A stretch of 64,000 bases of DNA from assembly GCA_021307315.1 (NCBI GenBank), contig JAJSPD010000004.1, positions 1,172,000 through 1,235,999 on the forward strand. The letters are read 5' to 3'. Below the pieces are notes generated by a model, which had not been told where the DNA came from, did not search any database, and was given only the letters and a program-made list of their open reading frames with translations. Shown in pieces: positions 29,155-42,104 of this stretch. Position numbers and translations under genes: made by a program. Source of the stretch: Bisporella sp. PMI_857 (taxonomy: Eukaryota > Ascomycota > Leotiomycetes > Helotiales > Helotiaceae). Each line of letters starts with the position of its first letter. The first letter of the stretch is position 1.

Positions 29155-29547
29155 CTTGCAGATGTGGTTAAGTTGGTGTATATTTTAGCAGAGGAGTTCA
29201 ACCGTTACTATCAGAGTCTTGAACGAGCTACAAGGAAAGGCATACGTAGCCTCAGATCAAGAACGTATTGCGCTGTGCTTCTGCTTAATTTTAGGTAACA
29301 AGTTCGTAGAGCACATTCACATATGCCAGATCTCCAATGAACCAAATTGCGGTCGACTGTTCGTTCAGCCAATCAGAAGCCTAGCGCATCCAAGCATCAC
29401 TTGCGCCTCACTGCCTCAGCCCTGTCCTGTGCCAGTCCACGGATTGAGATATATCGTGCATATACAGTATTATCAAGTTAAAGTGCAAGGTACATGCATT
29501 GTTGACAACAACAGCGGCTTGATCTTGAAATTCTGAGGGTGTCGATC
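29155..29547. promoter_or_regulatory. Divergent promoter region of YIF1 and SRP receptor alpha
   Basis: 393 bp between two start codons on opposite strands. A CCAAT box lies at 29369-29373 near the middle. Joint control of the two secretory-pathway genes is an inference from the arrangement only. Confidence 0.5.
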
Positions 29548-31692
29548 ATGCTAGACACTTTTGAGATTTTGACTACTTCAGGTGTGGTGTTATGGTCAAG
29601 ATCATATACCCAGAATTCGGACCCCTCCATCATCAATAGCCTCATTTCGAATGTGTTCATTGAAGAGAAAACATTGCCAGGAGGTGGCATTGCAGATGAC
29701 ATTTCTGCTGCAATCAATCCGCCCTATAAGCACGAACAGCACACTCTCAAATGGACAACAGTCAAAGAGCTAGGCCTAATATTCGTTGCTGTCTACCGGT
29801 CCCTTCTGCACCTTTCGTGGATTGACAAGTTAGTCGACAATATTAAGACTCTCTTCGTAGATCTGTATGGGGACCAACTGAAGAAGCCGCACACGACATT
29901 GGTAGAATGCCATTTTGACGAGTATTTCGATCAGCAGATTCGCGAATTGGAGAAAAGCGCTTTAAATCAAGACAATAAACTTGCTGAGTCAACGCCTTTG
30001 TTCAATGAAGCACCGCCTTCATTATCAGAAAGCTTGGGAGACGAACCTCCGCCGTTGCCCGGACTGCTGAATAGAGGTATGACTGTCTTAACTTGCTACC
30101 ATGGTTTCTAATTGTGCAGCAGGACCTTCCCGAAATACCTACAAAGATGCCACTTCTACTGAGTCCACTCCTATTGCGACCCCGGATACTTCTCGGCCAT
30201 CAACTCCAGCTAGCCATATACTTACTGGGAAAGCAGGCCCTGGCGGCAAGGGTTCGCGCAGATCTCGCAAAGCAGCAAATAATAATTTAGCACATGCTTC
30301 GTCTGGCGACGAATCGTCGGCAAGAAAGACAGCCATTAAAGCTCCAGGTCTTAAGAAGCGTAGGAAATGGGATGCGGAGGGGTTGGTAGATGAAGATAGT
30401 GATACGCCACTTGATTATTCTGCACGGAATGGAGCGGCGTCAGAGGAGGAGACTGAGGAACGCCGTGGAGCGGTTGAAGAAATTGACCAGAATTCGTGGG
30501 GTTCAAAGACAGGCAAGGGACAATTTGTGTTGAAAGACTTGGATGATCAGGTTCATTCAATCTTAGCATCAGCAGATTCTAAAAAAGCAAATTCAGCTAC
30601 TGCTGTCACGGGTATAGTAGGCTCGAGCATAAGTGCCATTGGTGGATTGTTCAGAAATGTGGTAGGAGGAAAGACCTTAACTAAAGCAGATTTGGATAAA
30701 GCTATTAAGGGAATGGAGGACCATCTACTGAAAAAGAATGTCGCTCGCGAAGCTGCAATTCGCCTATGTGAAGGAGTGGAAAGAGAGTTGATTGGAGTTA
30801 AGACTGGAAGCTTTGAAAGTAAGTAAATTGTCTAACTCTCTTAGCCTATTACTGCTAACACGAATACGTAGGTGTTCAAGCAAGGATTCAAACTGCCATG
30901 GAATCCTCGTTGAGGAAAATTCTGACACCCACTTCGTCATTGGACTTGCTTCGAGAAATCGACGCCATCACATCACCGCCCTCTCTATCATTACAGAAGC
31001 GTAGACCTTATGTGATTTCGGTCGTTGGTGTGAACGGTGTTGGCAAGTCGACGAACCTGTCAAAGATATGTTTCTTCCTACTACAAAATAAATATAAGGT
31101 TCTTGTTGTGGCCTGCGATACCTTTAGATCTGGAGCAGTTGAGCAACTTGCCGTACACGTTCGAAATTTGAAGGAGTTGACAGCTCGAGAAGGAGGTCTG
31201 GTTGAGTTGTATCAGAAAGGATATGGCAAGGATGCCGCGAACGTTGCTAAAGATGCAGTGACCTTTGCGACGCAAGACAGATTTGATGTCGTTTTGATCG
31301 ATACAGCTGGCCGTCGTCATAATGATCAGCGACTTATGTCCTCGTTGGAGAAGTTTGCCAAGTTTGCTCAGCCTGACAAAATATTAATGGTTGGAGAGGT
31401 AGGACTATTCGCAGCTTACATATTCTGATGCTAAGTAAAATTACAGGCTTTAGTAGGAACAGACTCAGTTGCTCAAGCACGAAATTTTAACACAGCCTTC
31501 GGATCCGGCCGGACACTGGATGGTTTCATCATTTCCAAATGTGATACTGTCGGAGATATGGTCGGCACATTGGTTAGTATGGTGCATGCAACAAATGTGC
31601 CTGTGCTATTTGTCGGGGTGGGGCAGCACTATAGTGACTTGCGGAATCTGTCTACCAAATGGGCAGTACAGAAGTTGCTGAGTAACAACTAA
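29548..31692 (+). CDS. Signal recognition particle receptor subunit alpha
   Basis: ER-membrane-docked GTPase that receives SRP-ribosome complexes for co-translational translocation. Four exons (29548-30076, 30120-30818, 30872-31398, 31447-31692) give 666 residues. The N-terminal longin/SRX domain (1-150; MLDTFEILTTSGVVLWSRSY) binds the beta subunit. A charged linker follows with a KKRRKWD stretch (about 265). The NG domain (about 350-666) carries P-loop VVGVNGVGKSTNLSK (about 458), ACDTFRSGAVEQL, G3 LIDTAGRRH (about 552), SKCDTVGD (G4) and the end FVGVGQHYSDLRNLS. The first ATG in frame that keeps the longin strand is 29548 (a GTG lies three codons upstream). The acceptor before exon 2 is CAGCAG, so one residue is uncertain. 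Confidence 0.95.
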
Positions 31693-32152
31693 TGAAACCA
31701 CAATTCCCTGACCTCGCTCACGGGGACGTACAAAAAGAAGTTTCTATTCGTGTTCGATCTTGGTGCAATTCTACCTTGCCTTACCTTCCAGGTCGCACCT
31801 GATAAACCACTCTTTCCAATGTTTGAAAACTTCTCATTCATTGGATGACCTCGTGATTTATCCATAATGAAAAGTTCCATATGAATGAGAATAGACCAAA
31901 GCATAGTTGTCATCCGGGTGCGATAGGATATTCCTTTAATCTCAAGATATCCAAGCTTGAGGATTTATGCGGTCACGAGAAAACTTGAGAGTGGTTTATT
32001 AAGTTATGACTTTATTTACTAGGAGCGCTAGGTCTCCTTCAAAGTGCATATAAGATTTCCAACATCGCCGCTCGGCCGATGAGCTCTACCTTTTATCATA
32101 AGATCCCTATATTCTGTATCCTATTAATCAAACAATGCTAAGATTCCACTCT
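31693..32152. other. Convergent 3' spacer
   Basis: 460 bp between the stops of the SRP receptor and CreC-like genes; it should hold both 3' UTRs. No other feature seen. Confidence 0.4.
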
Positions 32153-34446
32153 TCATGATGTGGAGGATGCTACTTCGCTCTTATTGGTAGCATCTTTGGG
32201 CCGGTCCCAGGTTCTAATATGTCCTGATTCATTCATCAGTAGTGTTGTAGTCGCTAATTATAAGTCACTTACCACTCTTGCAACTCGTGATGATTGACTC
32301 TTCTGTAAATTCAAGCCAGCAAAGCGGATCATCATCTATGGCCTTAGACTAAGGTTTGTTAGCAAGCTAAAATGCTTAGTGTAGACCGTTTGGAATTTAC
32401 CATGACAGGTGGTAACATGGCAGTTGAGGCCCTTGGCTCTACGGGATGTTGAATCGTGGATTCGCGTTCACTTTCGGCGGACAGACTGGAGTTTGATCTT
32501 ATTCTGCTGGTATTTGTATTGTGCGTTTGCTCACGCTGCAGGGGCCCATAGCGAGATGACACGCTTCCACTACCTCTTTGTCGTACAGCCACCTGCGCAA
32601 CAGTAAGTATCTCTCACATATGGGACTCCGAGTAACACTTACGGCTTTTGGACGATGTAACATGCCAACGCTGAAGTCCCACAACAACAGCCTACAATCC
32701 TCCCCTACACTACCGAAGCGATAATTTCGATCATCGCACCGCCACGGATCAAAGCAGACAGCAGTGACCCATGATTGGTGTCCCTGACAACGAGCAACAA
32801 TAGACCTTTCGGTAACAGACCAAATAGAGATCAGATCATCTTGTCCTCCTGTAAGCACATACTTGCCATCAGGAGACCAGCAAACGCAGATAAAGCCACC
32901 ATAATAGCTTTGATAGATGTCAAGGAGTCTGTAAACATTAGCCTCAAAGCTAATATAGAATGATCAGTATACATACTGCTCCTTGAGGTAATCGATGATC
33001 CTCAAAGTCCCGTCCTCCGAGACGACGGCAATATGCCTATTATTGGGAGAAAATGCGAACGCATTTATTCGCTGGTTTGATAATTTCCAGAACGAAACGG
33101 GGTTCACTTTCTGGTTTTTTGAGTGAACGGACTTGTCAATGTGTATCTTGGCTGTGACTTTAACATTATCCTCGCTCTCTGAGCTCTCGGGAGCAATCAC
33201 GTCTTGTTCTTCAGGTAAAAATGCCGCATCATCCTTTTCTTTATCGTATACAACAAGAGAGCCGTCCATGTGTGCTGCGAGGAAAAGATTCTCTGAGCCT
33301 GGTATCCACCTAATTTCCGAAACAGGAGTCGAATTGATAATTCCCTTAAGAAGTTAACTTTATATATATCTGTAAATTGAGCTACAGTCCTTACATTTTT
33401 GTTTAAACGGGTATATTTTTGAGACATGGGCTCAAACCAAATTATCTCTCCGGTAGAAAATCCCATTATCAGATCAATATGGTTTACCGCCTTCGTGACC
33501 TGGTTTATGTCATGGCAAAGGCAATGACCTTTTGTAAATAGAATCTTAGTCAAGTGTTCTTCCTGTTATGATTTAGCTTGGCTACGTTTCAGCGTTCATG
33601 TTCGGAAGCATTACTTTATTGGAGGCGGATAAATCGAGCCACTGGAATGCACGATTGATGTTTGCAAATGCAAAGTATCCATCTGCAGGCCGGTCCAGTA
33701 GTCGTTTTGACAAGTTTTCGGAAACGATACACCTAGATATGAATGAAGAGTTACTTTTGGCAATGTTGTTCTTCGGCTTCCGTCGCTTTCCAGCATCCTT
33801 AGTTGGAGCTAGCAGCGACGCATTTCCTTCGCCAAATGCTGGAGCAGATCCGATTGATATCGCCATTTTTGCACTGCTTGCCAGAGATCCATTTTCCTCA
33901 CTACTTCCTGGAAATTCTGTAGAGCTGCGGCTTTCGTTTGGATGTTCTTGTATACTCGTTTGTAGAGCAGACCGAGTACTCCTGTTCGTTTCTGCTCTAT
34001 AAAGTAGTGGAGGGTTTGCCCGAGAGCTGAAGGATAATAGCGAAAGCTTCGTCCCAGCTGTAGCAGGTTGAGGGGTAGTCGCAAGAGGATTCGGGTTGAT
34101 GATGGGTGCTTCGGACGGATGGGGAGGTGGCGTGGCAAGATGCAGGTCTTCCTTAAGAATATAAGTTCCTGCATGTTAGGATAAGTCAGCTCGCTGATTG
34201 AAAAGCCGCCTCAAAAGAGTAACATTGCGCCAGTACAGACCTTCGCCGACAACAAGCTGAAAGTTTGGACCAACTGGATTCGACAGAGTATTGCTTGTCT
34301 CTACAATCGAGCCTTGTCCATTTTGTAGCGCTAGATTGTAGGCGGCCTGAGAAGGATATCGCGGAGGAGGCGGAAGGACGCTACTTGAATATACTCTTGT
34401 CAGTGGATCTCGAGGAAGGGAAAGTGATCAGATATGCTCACAACAT
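32153..34446 (-). CDS. creC: CreC-type WD40 protein (carbon catabolite repression / deubiquitination)
   Basis: WD40 partner of the CreB deubiquitinase in Aspergillus; homologous to the DMWD/WDR20 family. Nine exons: 34442-34446, 34241-34383, 33615-34168, 33395-33562, 32977-33344, 32643-32928, 32401-32592, 32273-32348 and 32153-32223, for 620 residues. The first coding exon is five bases (ATG TT); joining to the next gives [12 protein letters not shown], close to the known CreC start. The N-terminal third has the Pro-rich start, [16 protein letters not shown], a basic KRRKPKNN patch and [16 protein letters not shown] repeats occupy about 250-600 ([82 protein letters not shown]), with a Ser-rich insertion before the last repeat. 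Confidence 0.92.
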
Positions 34447-34976
34447 CGCGAATGTAGTCTAGTAACAGGCTGGTGGGCTACAGCACGCTTGAAGCAAGTA
34501 GCAATTGGTCAATGATTGCTATTCGGCATCGACCTTGGACGTCGCGACCACAAGACGACCACAAGACTGAGCAAATGTCCTTAGATTGAGATCGGGCGGC
34601 TGTAGGTACAATATGTGGGGTATGAATGCTAAAGCATGGAAATGGGGTGATTTAGGGGGCGTGGTAGTCAGAGCGTGCTAAGTCGTAAATGATGCTTGTA
34701 ACAATGCGTAATCAGTGTCTTTAATTTCCTCTGCATCAGCCAAAGCATACTGCTCATGAACGTGGAGGTGAAGAGGGGGGCTGGTGTCTCCAGGTTGCCA
34801 TAGTTCGGATAACTTTACGGCGGGCCGGACTCCGTAACCGACCATTGAAAGCTTGGTTAGTTGAGACCTGGTAACCAACTGTAGAGGTACAAGATACTCG
34901 GAATATCAACAACAGCTGCTTCCTCTGCTTTCACCGCTAATGGAAATACATAGCTGTGCCTTGAAAGGCTGAAACC
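34447..34976. promoter_or_regulatory. Divergent promoter region of creC-like and Miro genes
   Basis: 530 bp between opposite start codons. No consensus regulatory site was identified with confidence. Both genes begin with very short coding exons. Confidence 0.4.
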
Positions 34977-36939
34977 ATGGCTACAGGTGCGATGCTCACC
35001 CCGGATGTATCATTTATGTATTTCTTTAAACATAGCTGGTGTGGACTAACCTGTTCAAACAGTCCGCATCTGCGTTTGCGGAGACGAAGGGGCTGGCAAA
35101 TCGAGCCTCATCACTTCTCTGGTCAAGGATGTTTTCGTCACCAACAAGATACAGTCTGTTCTCCCGCAGATCACAATTCCACCAAGCATCGGGACACCCG
35201 AGAATGTCACAACCACTATTGTCGACACCTCTGCCTTACCCCAGGAAAGGAACACTTTGAGAAAGGAGATACGGAAATCGAATGTGATATTATTGGTATA
35301 CTCCGATCACTATAGCTATGAGCGAGTCGCACTCTTCTGGATGCCTTATTTTCGCTCCCTTGGAGTTAATGTGCCAGTGGTCCTGTGTGCCAACAAATCA
35401 GATCTGACGACAAACGGAAACACTGCTCAGGTGGTGGAGGACGAGATGTTGCCTGTGATGGCGGAGTTCAAGGAGATTGATTCCTGCATAAGAACAAGCG
35501 CAAGAGAACATCACAATGTAAATGAGGTATTCTTCCTGTGCCAGAAAGCAGTCACCCATCCAATTGCACCACTATTCGACTCAAAAGAAGGCAATCTGAA
35601 GCCAGCTGCGGTAGCAGCCCTTCAAAGGATATTCTATCTGAATGATAAGGACCAAGATGGGTATTTGAATGATAAGGAAATGAACGACTTTCAAGAAAAG
35701 TGTTTTCAAAAGCCATTATCTGCAGAGGACTTAGAAAACATCAAGCTTTCCATAAGCAAATCATCGCCAAAAGCCCAGATAGATCGAGGAATCGACCTGA
35801 AAGGGTTTGTCCTCCTCAACAAATTATTTGCTGAAAAGGGTAGACATGAAACAATATGGGTCATCTTCAGACAATATCATTATACGGACAGTCTAAGCCT
35901 GAAAGATAGCTTTCTTCATCCCAAATTTGAGATCCCTGAGTATGCCTCCGCAGAACTCAGTCCTGCTGGATACCGATTCTTTGTAGACCTCTTCCTCCTT
36001 TTTGACAAGGACAATGATGGCGGTCTTAACAATTCCGAATTAGATGCTCTATTCGCGCCTACTCCTGGTTTGCCGACGTTCTGGCTGGACTCCCATTTCC
36101 CAGCTTCAACGGTTCGCAATGAGGCAGGCTATATAACTCTTCAAGGATGGCTCGCTCAGTGGTCAATGACGACTTTTGCTTCGCCGTCCACAACTCTTTC
36201 CTATCTTGCCTACCTCGGCTTCGAGCCAGCCACTGGGCCTAGGACTTCGACTACTTCAGCACTTAAGATCACCAAAGCCCGCAAAAGGAGGCGGCGCCCA
36301 GGTCGCGTCGAACGTAATGTCGTCCTGTGCTATGTGCTTGGGGCTCCGGGATCTGGCAAGTCATCCCTCCTAGACGCGTTTCTGAATCGCCCTTACGATT
36401 CTCTGTATCGTCCTACGATTAAGCCTAGGGCTGCCGTGAATAGTGTAGAACTGCAAGGAGGAAAACAGTGCTACCTGATCATCGAAGAGCTCGGGGAGCT
36501 TGAGCCTGCTATTCTCGAAAATCAGGCTAAGCTTGATGCATGTGATCTGATATGCTACACCTACGACTCTTCAGACCCAGATTCATTTTCATACATTGTT
36601 GCGCTTCGTGAGAAGTATCCGCACCTGGATGAACTGCCTGCTGTATACACTGCACTCAAGGCAGACCAAGACAAGACTACACAACGATCTGAAACACAAC
36701 CCGATGAGTACACTGCAAGTCAGAATATGAATGCGCCATTACATGTTAGTGTTACCTGGAATAGCATCAGTGAGCTGTTCATAACCCTTGCTGAGGCGGC
36801 CACAAATCCAAGCACGGCTTTTCCCAAGAGTGAAGAAGGACCGACTGACCGGACAAGTCTCTATGTGGCTACGGGCGCGACAGCATGTGCTTTACTGGCA
36901 GCCTTTATGATCTATCGACGCTCAACAATTACGAATTGA
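34977..36939 (+). CDS. Mitochondrial Rho GTPase (Miro/Gem1)
   Basis: Outer-mitochondrial-membrane GTPase with calcium-binding EF hands; in yeast (Gem1) it regulates mitochondrial shape, inheritance and ER contacts. Two exons, 34977-34986 (only 10 nt, MAT plus one base) and 35063-36939, give 628 residues. First GTPase domain (4-170): P-loop [26 protein letters not shown] hands at about 190 ([12 protein letters not shown]) and about 315 ([12 protein letters not shown]) have complete Asp/Asn/Glu loops. Second GTPase domain from about 425: [15 protein letters not shown]. The C-terminus has one membrane span (about 600-620; [20 protein letters not shown]), matching a tail anchor. The first GTPase lacks the G3 Gly/Gln of Ras (DTSALPQ), normal for this family. 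Confidence 0.96.
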
Positions 36940-37725
36940 AGCCAGCGACTTGCTGAGTAGGACTTTCAGCTAATCTATAATATCTAATCAATGATACCCC
37001 TCTTCTCATTTGCTTCGCTCGTCTGCTCGCAGCCTGTTTATGTAGTGAACATTTCTCAATGCATTACACTGGGGATTGATTGTTGATCTCCAAAGGTATG
37101 GTATGGCTGACCTATGGATAATTCGAAGTCATGCTTAGAGATTCAAGCTTCTCCCCTGTAATCTACTTGGGTCAGGAGAAGCTACCATTTCACAATATCT
37201 AATCTTCGTGACTTGCTAAGGTACCACAATTCACTGTGAAGGCTGTTACTTTACTTTCTAACTACTAGAATGATAGTAAATAATACCAAAAGTACCTTGC
37301 CTCAACAGAGTAAAATAGGGGCGAGTTGCCCGACCCTCGTCTTTGCGGGTGCTGAAGCGAGCGAATCATTGCCAAAGCCTCGTGGGCTCAAGCTCTGAAA
37401 TCGGCAACCACGATTTGGCCAAACCCAGCCTATCCTACACTACCGTACTTTGCTTCAGCTTCGAAAGTCGACTGTGTGAAGAAATTTATAGCAACACAAC
37501 CAACTGGCAACGCACGAACAAACCTGTTCGTACATCATCCAAAGTATTCAATCAAATTACATAAGCACCTAGCATCCAGAAGGCGTTCATACCACGGATC
37601 GTTCATCAAGCCTCACCCTTCCAATACTTCAGAGTCTAGGATATTCATTCCATTAAATAAACAAACCACCGCCCTTCACCATATTCAAAGAGCAATACAC
37701 TCTGTCTTGACCTGCCCTGTGAATA
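36940..37725. other. Intergenic, includes promoter of the DUF2433 gene
   Basis: 0.79 kb without a gene. The last 250 bases are C/A-rich (CAACACAACCAACTGGC and similar), typical of fungal leaders. Confidence 0.35.
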
Positions 37726-40293
37726 ATGGCATCTGTAAGTTGTATTTTACCATCTAAAGAAGCTCTTTATCGTTCGCCGCTTGATCCGCCCGATCTTTCT
37801 GCAATGTGTTTGCCTCACTTTTGCGCGTTCTCACCCAGCTCAGTGCTTTTTGCAGCTTCGAGTATTCGGTGCTGTCCATACTTCCATCATATGCTATAGC
37901 TTATTATCACACATCGACGCGCTTAATACTGATTAAATTGTTGCAGCAACGTCCTGCTTACAGCAACCCGGGAAGCTATCTGCAAAACGGAAATTTACCA
38001 CCTGGAGCTCAGCCACTGCTCCCAAACAATGGCAGGGTAATTCAGACCGGGGGAATCAGAGTGCTCTGTGTGGCAGATGTGCGAGGTATGTTTTGAGTGC
38101 TCTTAAGCCCGTACCTATTCTAGTCAGAAACTAACAACATCAGGCAACTTAAGATCTCTCAATGACCTCGCGAAGCAGGCTAAAGCCGACCATATCATTC
38201 ACACGGGAGATTTTGGATTCTACGATGATTCGTCTTTAGATCGTATTGCAGAAAAGTGAGTTACCGTCCAATTCCTAGACACTGCCGTATTAACACTGGT
38301 GTGCTTATTAGGACTTTGAAGCATGTTGCGCAATATTCGCCATTGATATCAGAATCGACGAAGAAGGCAATCGGTCAAACTACTGGATCAGTAAAGCAAA
38401 GATTTCAACCTAGTGACCTCCCCTTATCTGAGCTCCCTCAGTTCCTCAACGGCAGCGTCAAACTTGACGTCCCAGTCTACACAGTATGGGGAGCATGTGA
38501 AGATGTACGGGTCCTGGAGAAATTCAGATCCAAAGAGTATAAGGTGGACAAGCTACACATCATTGATGAGGCGCGCTCCATGCTGTTAGAAATTGGTGGA
38601 GTTAAGCTCCGGCTACTTGGTCTTGGTGGGGCAGTCGTGATGCACAAACTTTTCGATAATGGAGAAGGACGAACCACAATCGCTGGTGGTCAGGGAACTA
38701 TGTGGACAACCTTGTTGCAAATGGGCGAACTTGTGGACACCTCGAATCGAGTTTATGATCCAACAGAAACGCGAATCTTCATCACACATGCCTCTCCTGC
38801 ACGGGAGGGCATTCTCAACCAACTATCTGTCACTCTCAAGGCGGACTTTTCCATCTCTGCAGGACTTCATTTCCGTTATGGTAGTTCTTATAATGAGTTT
38901 AGTGTTAATCCAACACTGGATCACTATAGGGGAAAGTTAGCGGCATCGAAGGCCTCTTTCAATGATGTATGGGAGACAGTCAAGAGTGAGGTTATGCCAG
39001 CCATTTCACAGAATGAGGCACAGCTTAATCTCCTTAACAATGCTCTGGGCATAGTAGAAAAGATGCCAAGCACCGCACTTGGTGGAAATCCATTTGGTGG
39101 ACCTGCTAGTGCAGGTTCTGGTGGACAGGTTGACGAGAGTGCTTTCAAGAATATGTGGAACTTCAACCTTGCCGATGCTGCATTTGGCTGGCTGGTACTG
39201 GAGGTCCAGGATGGTCGCATAGGTACCGAAATGAAAGCACAGGGCTTTAATTTTGCGCACCGAGGTGGTAAGCCAAACCCAACTCAAGTTCCACTACCCT
39301 CGCAGCCCCTTACATCTGGCTCTGGAACTGCAGGTTCAAGTCAGCCCTTGGTAGCCTCAGTACCGCCCACCGGTCCAGCACAGAAACCAGGCGCTCAACC
39401 ACAACCGCCACAGCAGTTCCATCAAGGACAACAGCAACAACGTGGTCAACCAAAAGCCCCAGCAGGACCAGAACGCACTTCAGCTTCCCCAGCCTCTCAA
39501 GGTATGTCATTTGAATCTGAGCTATAAGTGCAACTGGCAATCTATGTAGTACTAACTATTTCCTGCACAGGCCCTAAGCCAGCTACACCGCAACCACAAA
39601 CAAATGTCGTCAACCTGCCAGCATCCACAAAGGAGAATGAGAAGTATGTAGATCTTTGAATCTCGTTGTTAAGTATAGAATTCCGCTGACTTTCAAATCC
39701 TTAGGATTAACACACCATCAACGGCCAATGGCAATGTGTCTAATAGTGCTGCAGAGGCTGTTTCTCCAGCTTCCAAGGCCCCTGCTGCTGAGGCAATAGG
39801 CCTCTTCATCATGAATGCCACTTCCGCTGACGCGGTACGCGACCTGTTTGGAGCGGAAGATGAAAAGAAGATCATCAATATCGAGAAATGGGGTGCGACA
39901 AACCAGGTTGTGCATTTCAAGACTGTTGAGGACCGAGATGCAGCCCTCAAGGCCCTTCCAGAGGATTTGAAGTCCCGGACCGAACGAGATAACACCCGTC
40001 CGCTGGTCAAACTTTTCCAACCCAATAACAAGTCATATAATAGTAATCGTGGTGGTGCCGGTAACTGGGGCAGCACTAGAGGTGGTAGTAGCAATACTCC
40101 TCAAGGTGGTTACCGCAGTGGTGGCGCCAGCGATAGCGAGGGTGGACGTGGCGGACGAGGTCGAGGACAGAGAGGTGGACGTGGTGGTGGTGAGCGTGGT
40201 AGAGGTAGTCGTGGTGCACGAGGAGCATTCAGCAAGACTGAAGGATCACCCGCGCCTTCTGCAGCCACCCCTGCAACTGGCGGTGACTCTTAA
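37726..40293 (+). CDS. DUF2433 protein: phosphoesterase-like domain with RGG-rich tail
   Basis: Conserved fungal protein of unknown function. Six exons: 37726-37734 (9 nt, MAS), 37947-38085, 38144-38255, 38312-39501, 39571-39643 and 39705-40293; 703 residues. Residues about 30-290 resemble a calcineurin-like phosphoesterase fold (RVLCVADVRGNL, HIIHTGDFGFYD, YTVWGACED, IFITHASPAREG), but the first Asp-x-His is VADVRG and other ligands look changed. The DUF2433 region follows (about 295-410; LHFRYGSSYNEF, FKNMWNFNLADA). Next is a Pro/Gln/Ser linker, then a short RRM-like segment (about 515-585; AIGLFIMNATSADAVRDLF), and finally an RGG/RG-rich tail (about 600-680) typical of RNA-binding proteins. 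A role in RNA or granule biology is inferred from the tail only. Confidence 0.88.
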
Positions 40294-40859
40294 TTGCTCT
40301 ACGGTATTCATGTTTTCGACCAAAAGTTCACCCTTCTCGCCCGTCGGTTTCTTGTTTTGGTCGGAGGGGGATGATAAAGGCGGTAGTTATTTCGACACCA
40401 TCATACCAACTGGCTGGAGCGGATCTGGAATAGCTTAGGCGACACATTTTTGTGCCAGCGATGATAGCTCTCTTCTTCTCCCTGTACTTATGAACCTCAT
40501 AATTTGCATCTTTGCTCCTTCAGCGTTGTATTTTAAATCGGCGGAAGAAACTAGGCATGGCTTGCTAATGAGTTTGGCTCTAGCGGCGGAAATACCACAA
40601 ATCATTTGTACTTGTACATGAACTCATTTTGCTCAACATAATGAATTCTCAGTGCTTGGTATTTTCCTTGGTCATAGATTCTATAGGACTTATTTCTGGC
40701 TTGCTAATTGTATGACTATCCACTGCTTAGTCTAGAGTGCCAGCGGATAACCCTTCAATAATGAAAAGATATTATGTACTGAGGTGATATATGCAACTCT
40801 CTCTGTGCTGGAAACTATCGTACATCCTTTACCGTGCTTCCCATTTCCGTACACCCACT
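40294..40859. other. Convergent 3' spacer
   Basis: 0.57 kb between the stops of the DUF2433 and COQ5 genes; presumably both 3' UTRs. No other feature seen. Confidence 0.4.
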
Positions 40860-41909
<1,050 letters not shown>

Positions 41910-42104
41910 GGCGGTAGTGTGGTCCGGAGTCCGATATTTTGGAAGTGGTTTGATATTCCAAGATTCAGCCTCGTCCACAGCCTGAGGTTGAACAATGCCA
42001 AGGATATTTAGCTCATGCCTTTCTTCCTGTGCCTAAACCAGGATCAAAACATGCATAGTTTGCTGATTGATTTGGCATTTCTTGCAACGGGGAAATCTAT
42101 CTAT

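Noticed and set aside
41910..41978. Longer COQ5 start at 41978
   Set aside because: Would place an acidic segment before the mitochondrial presequence.
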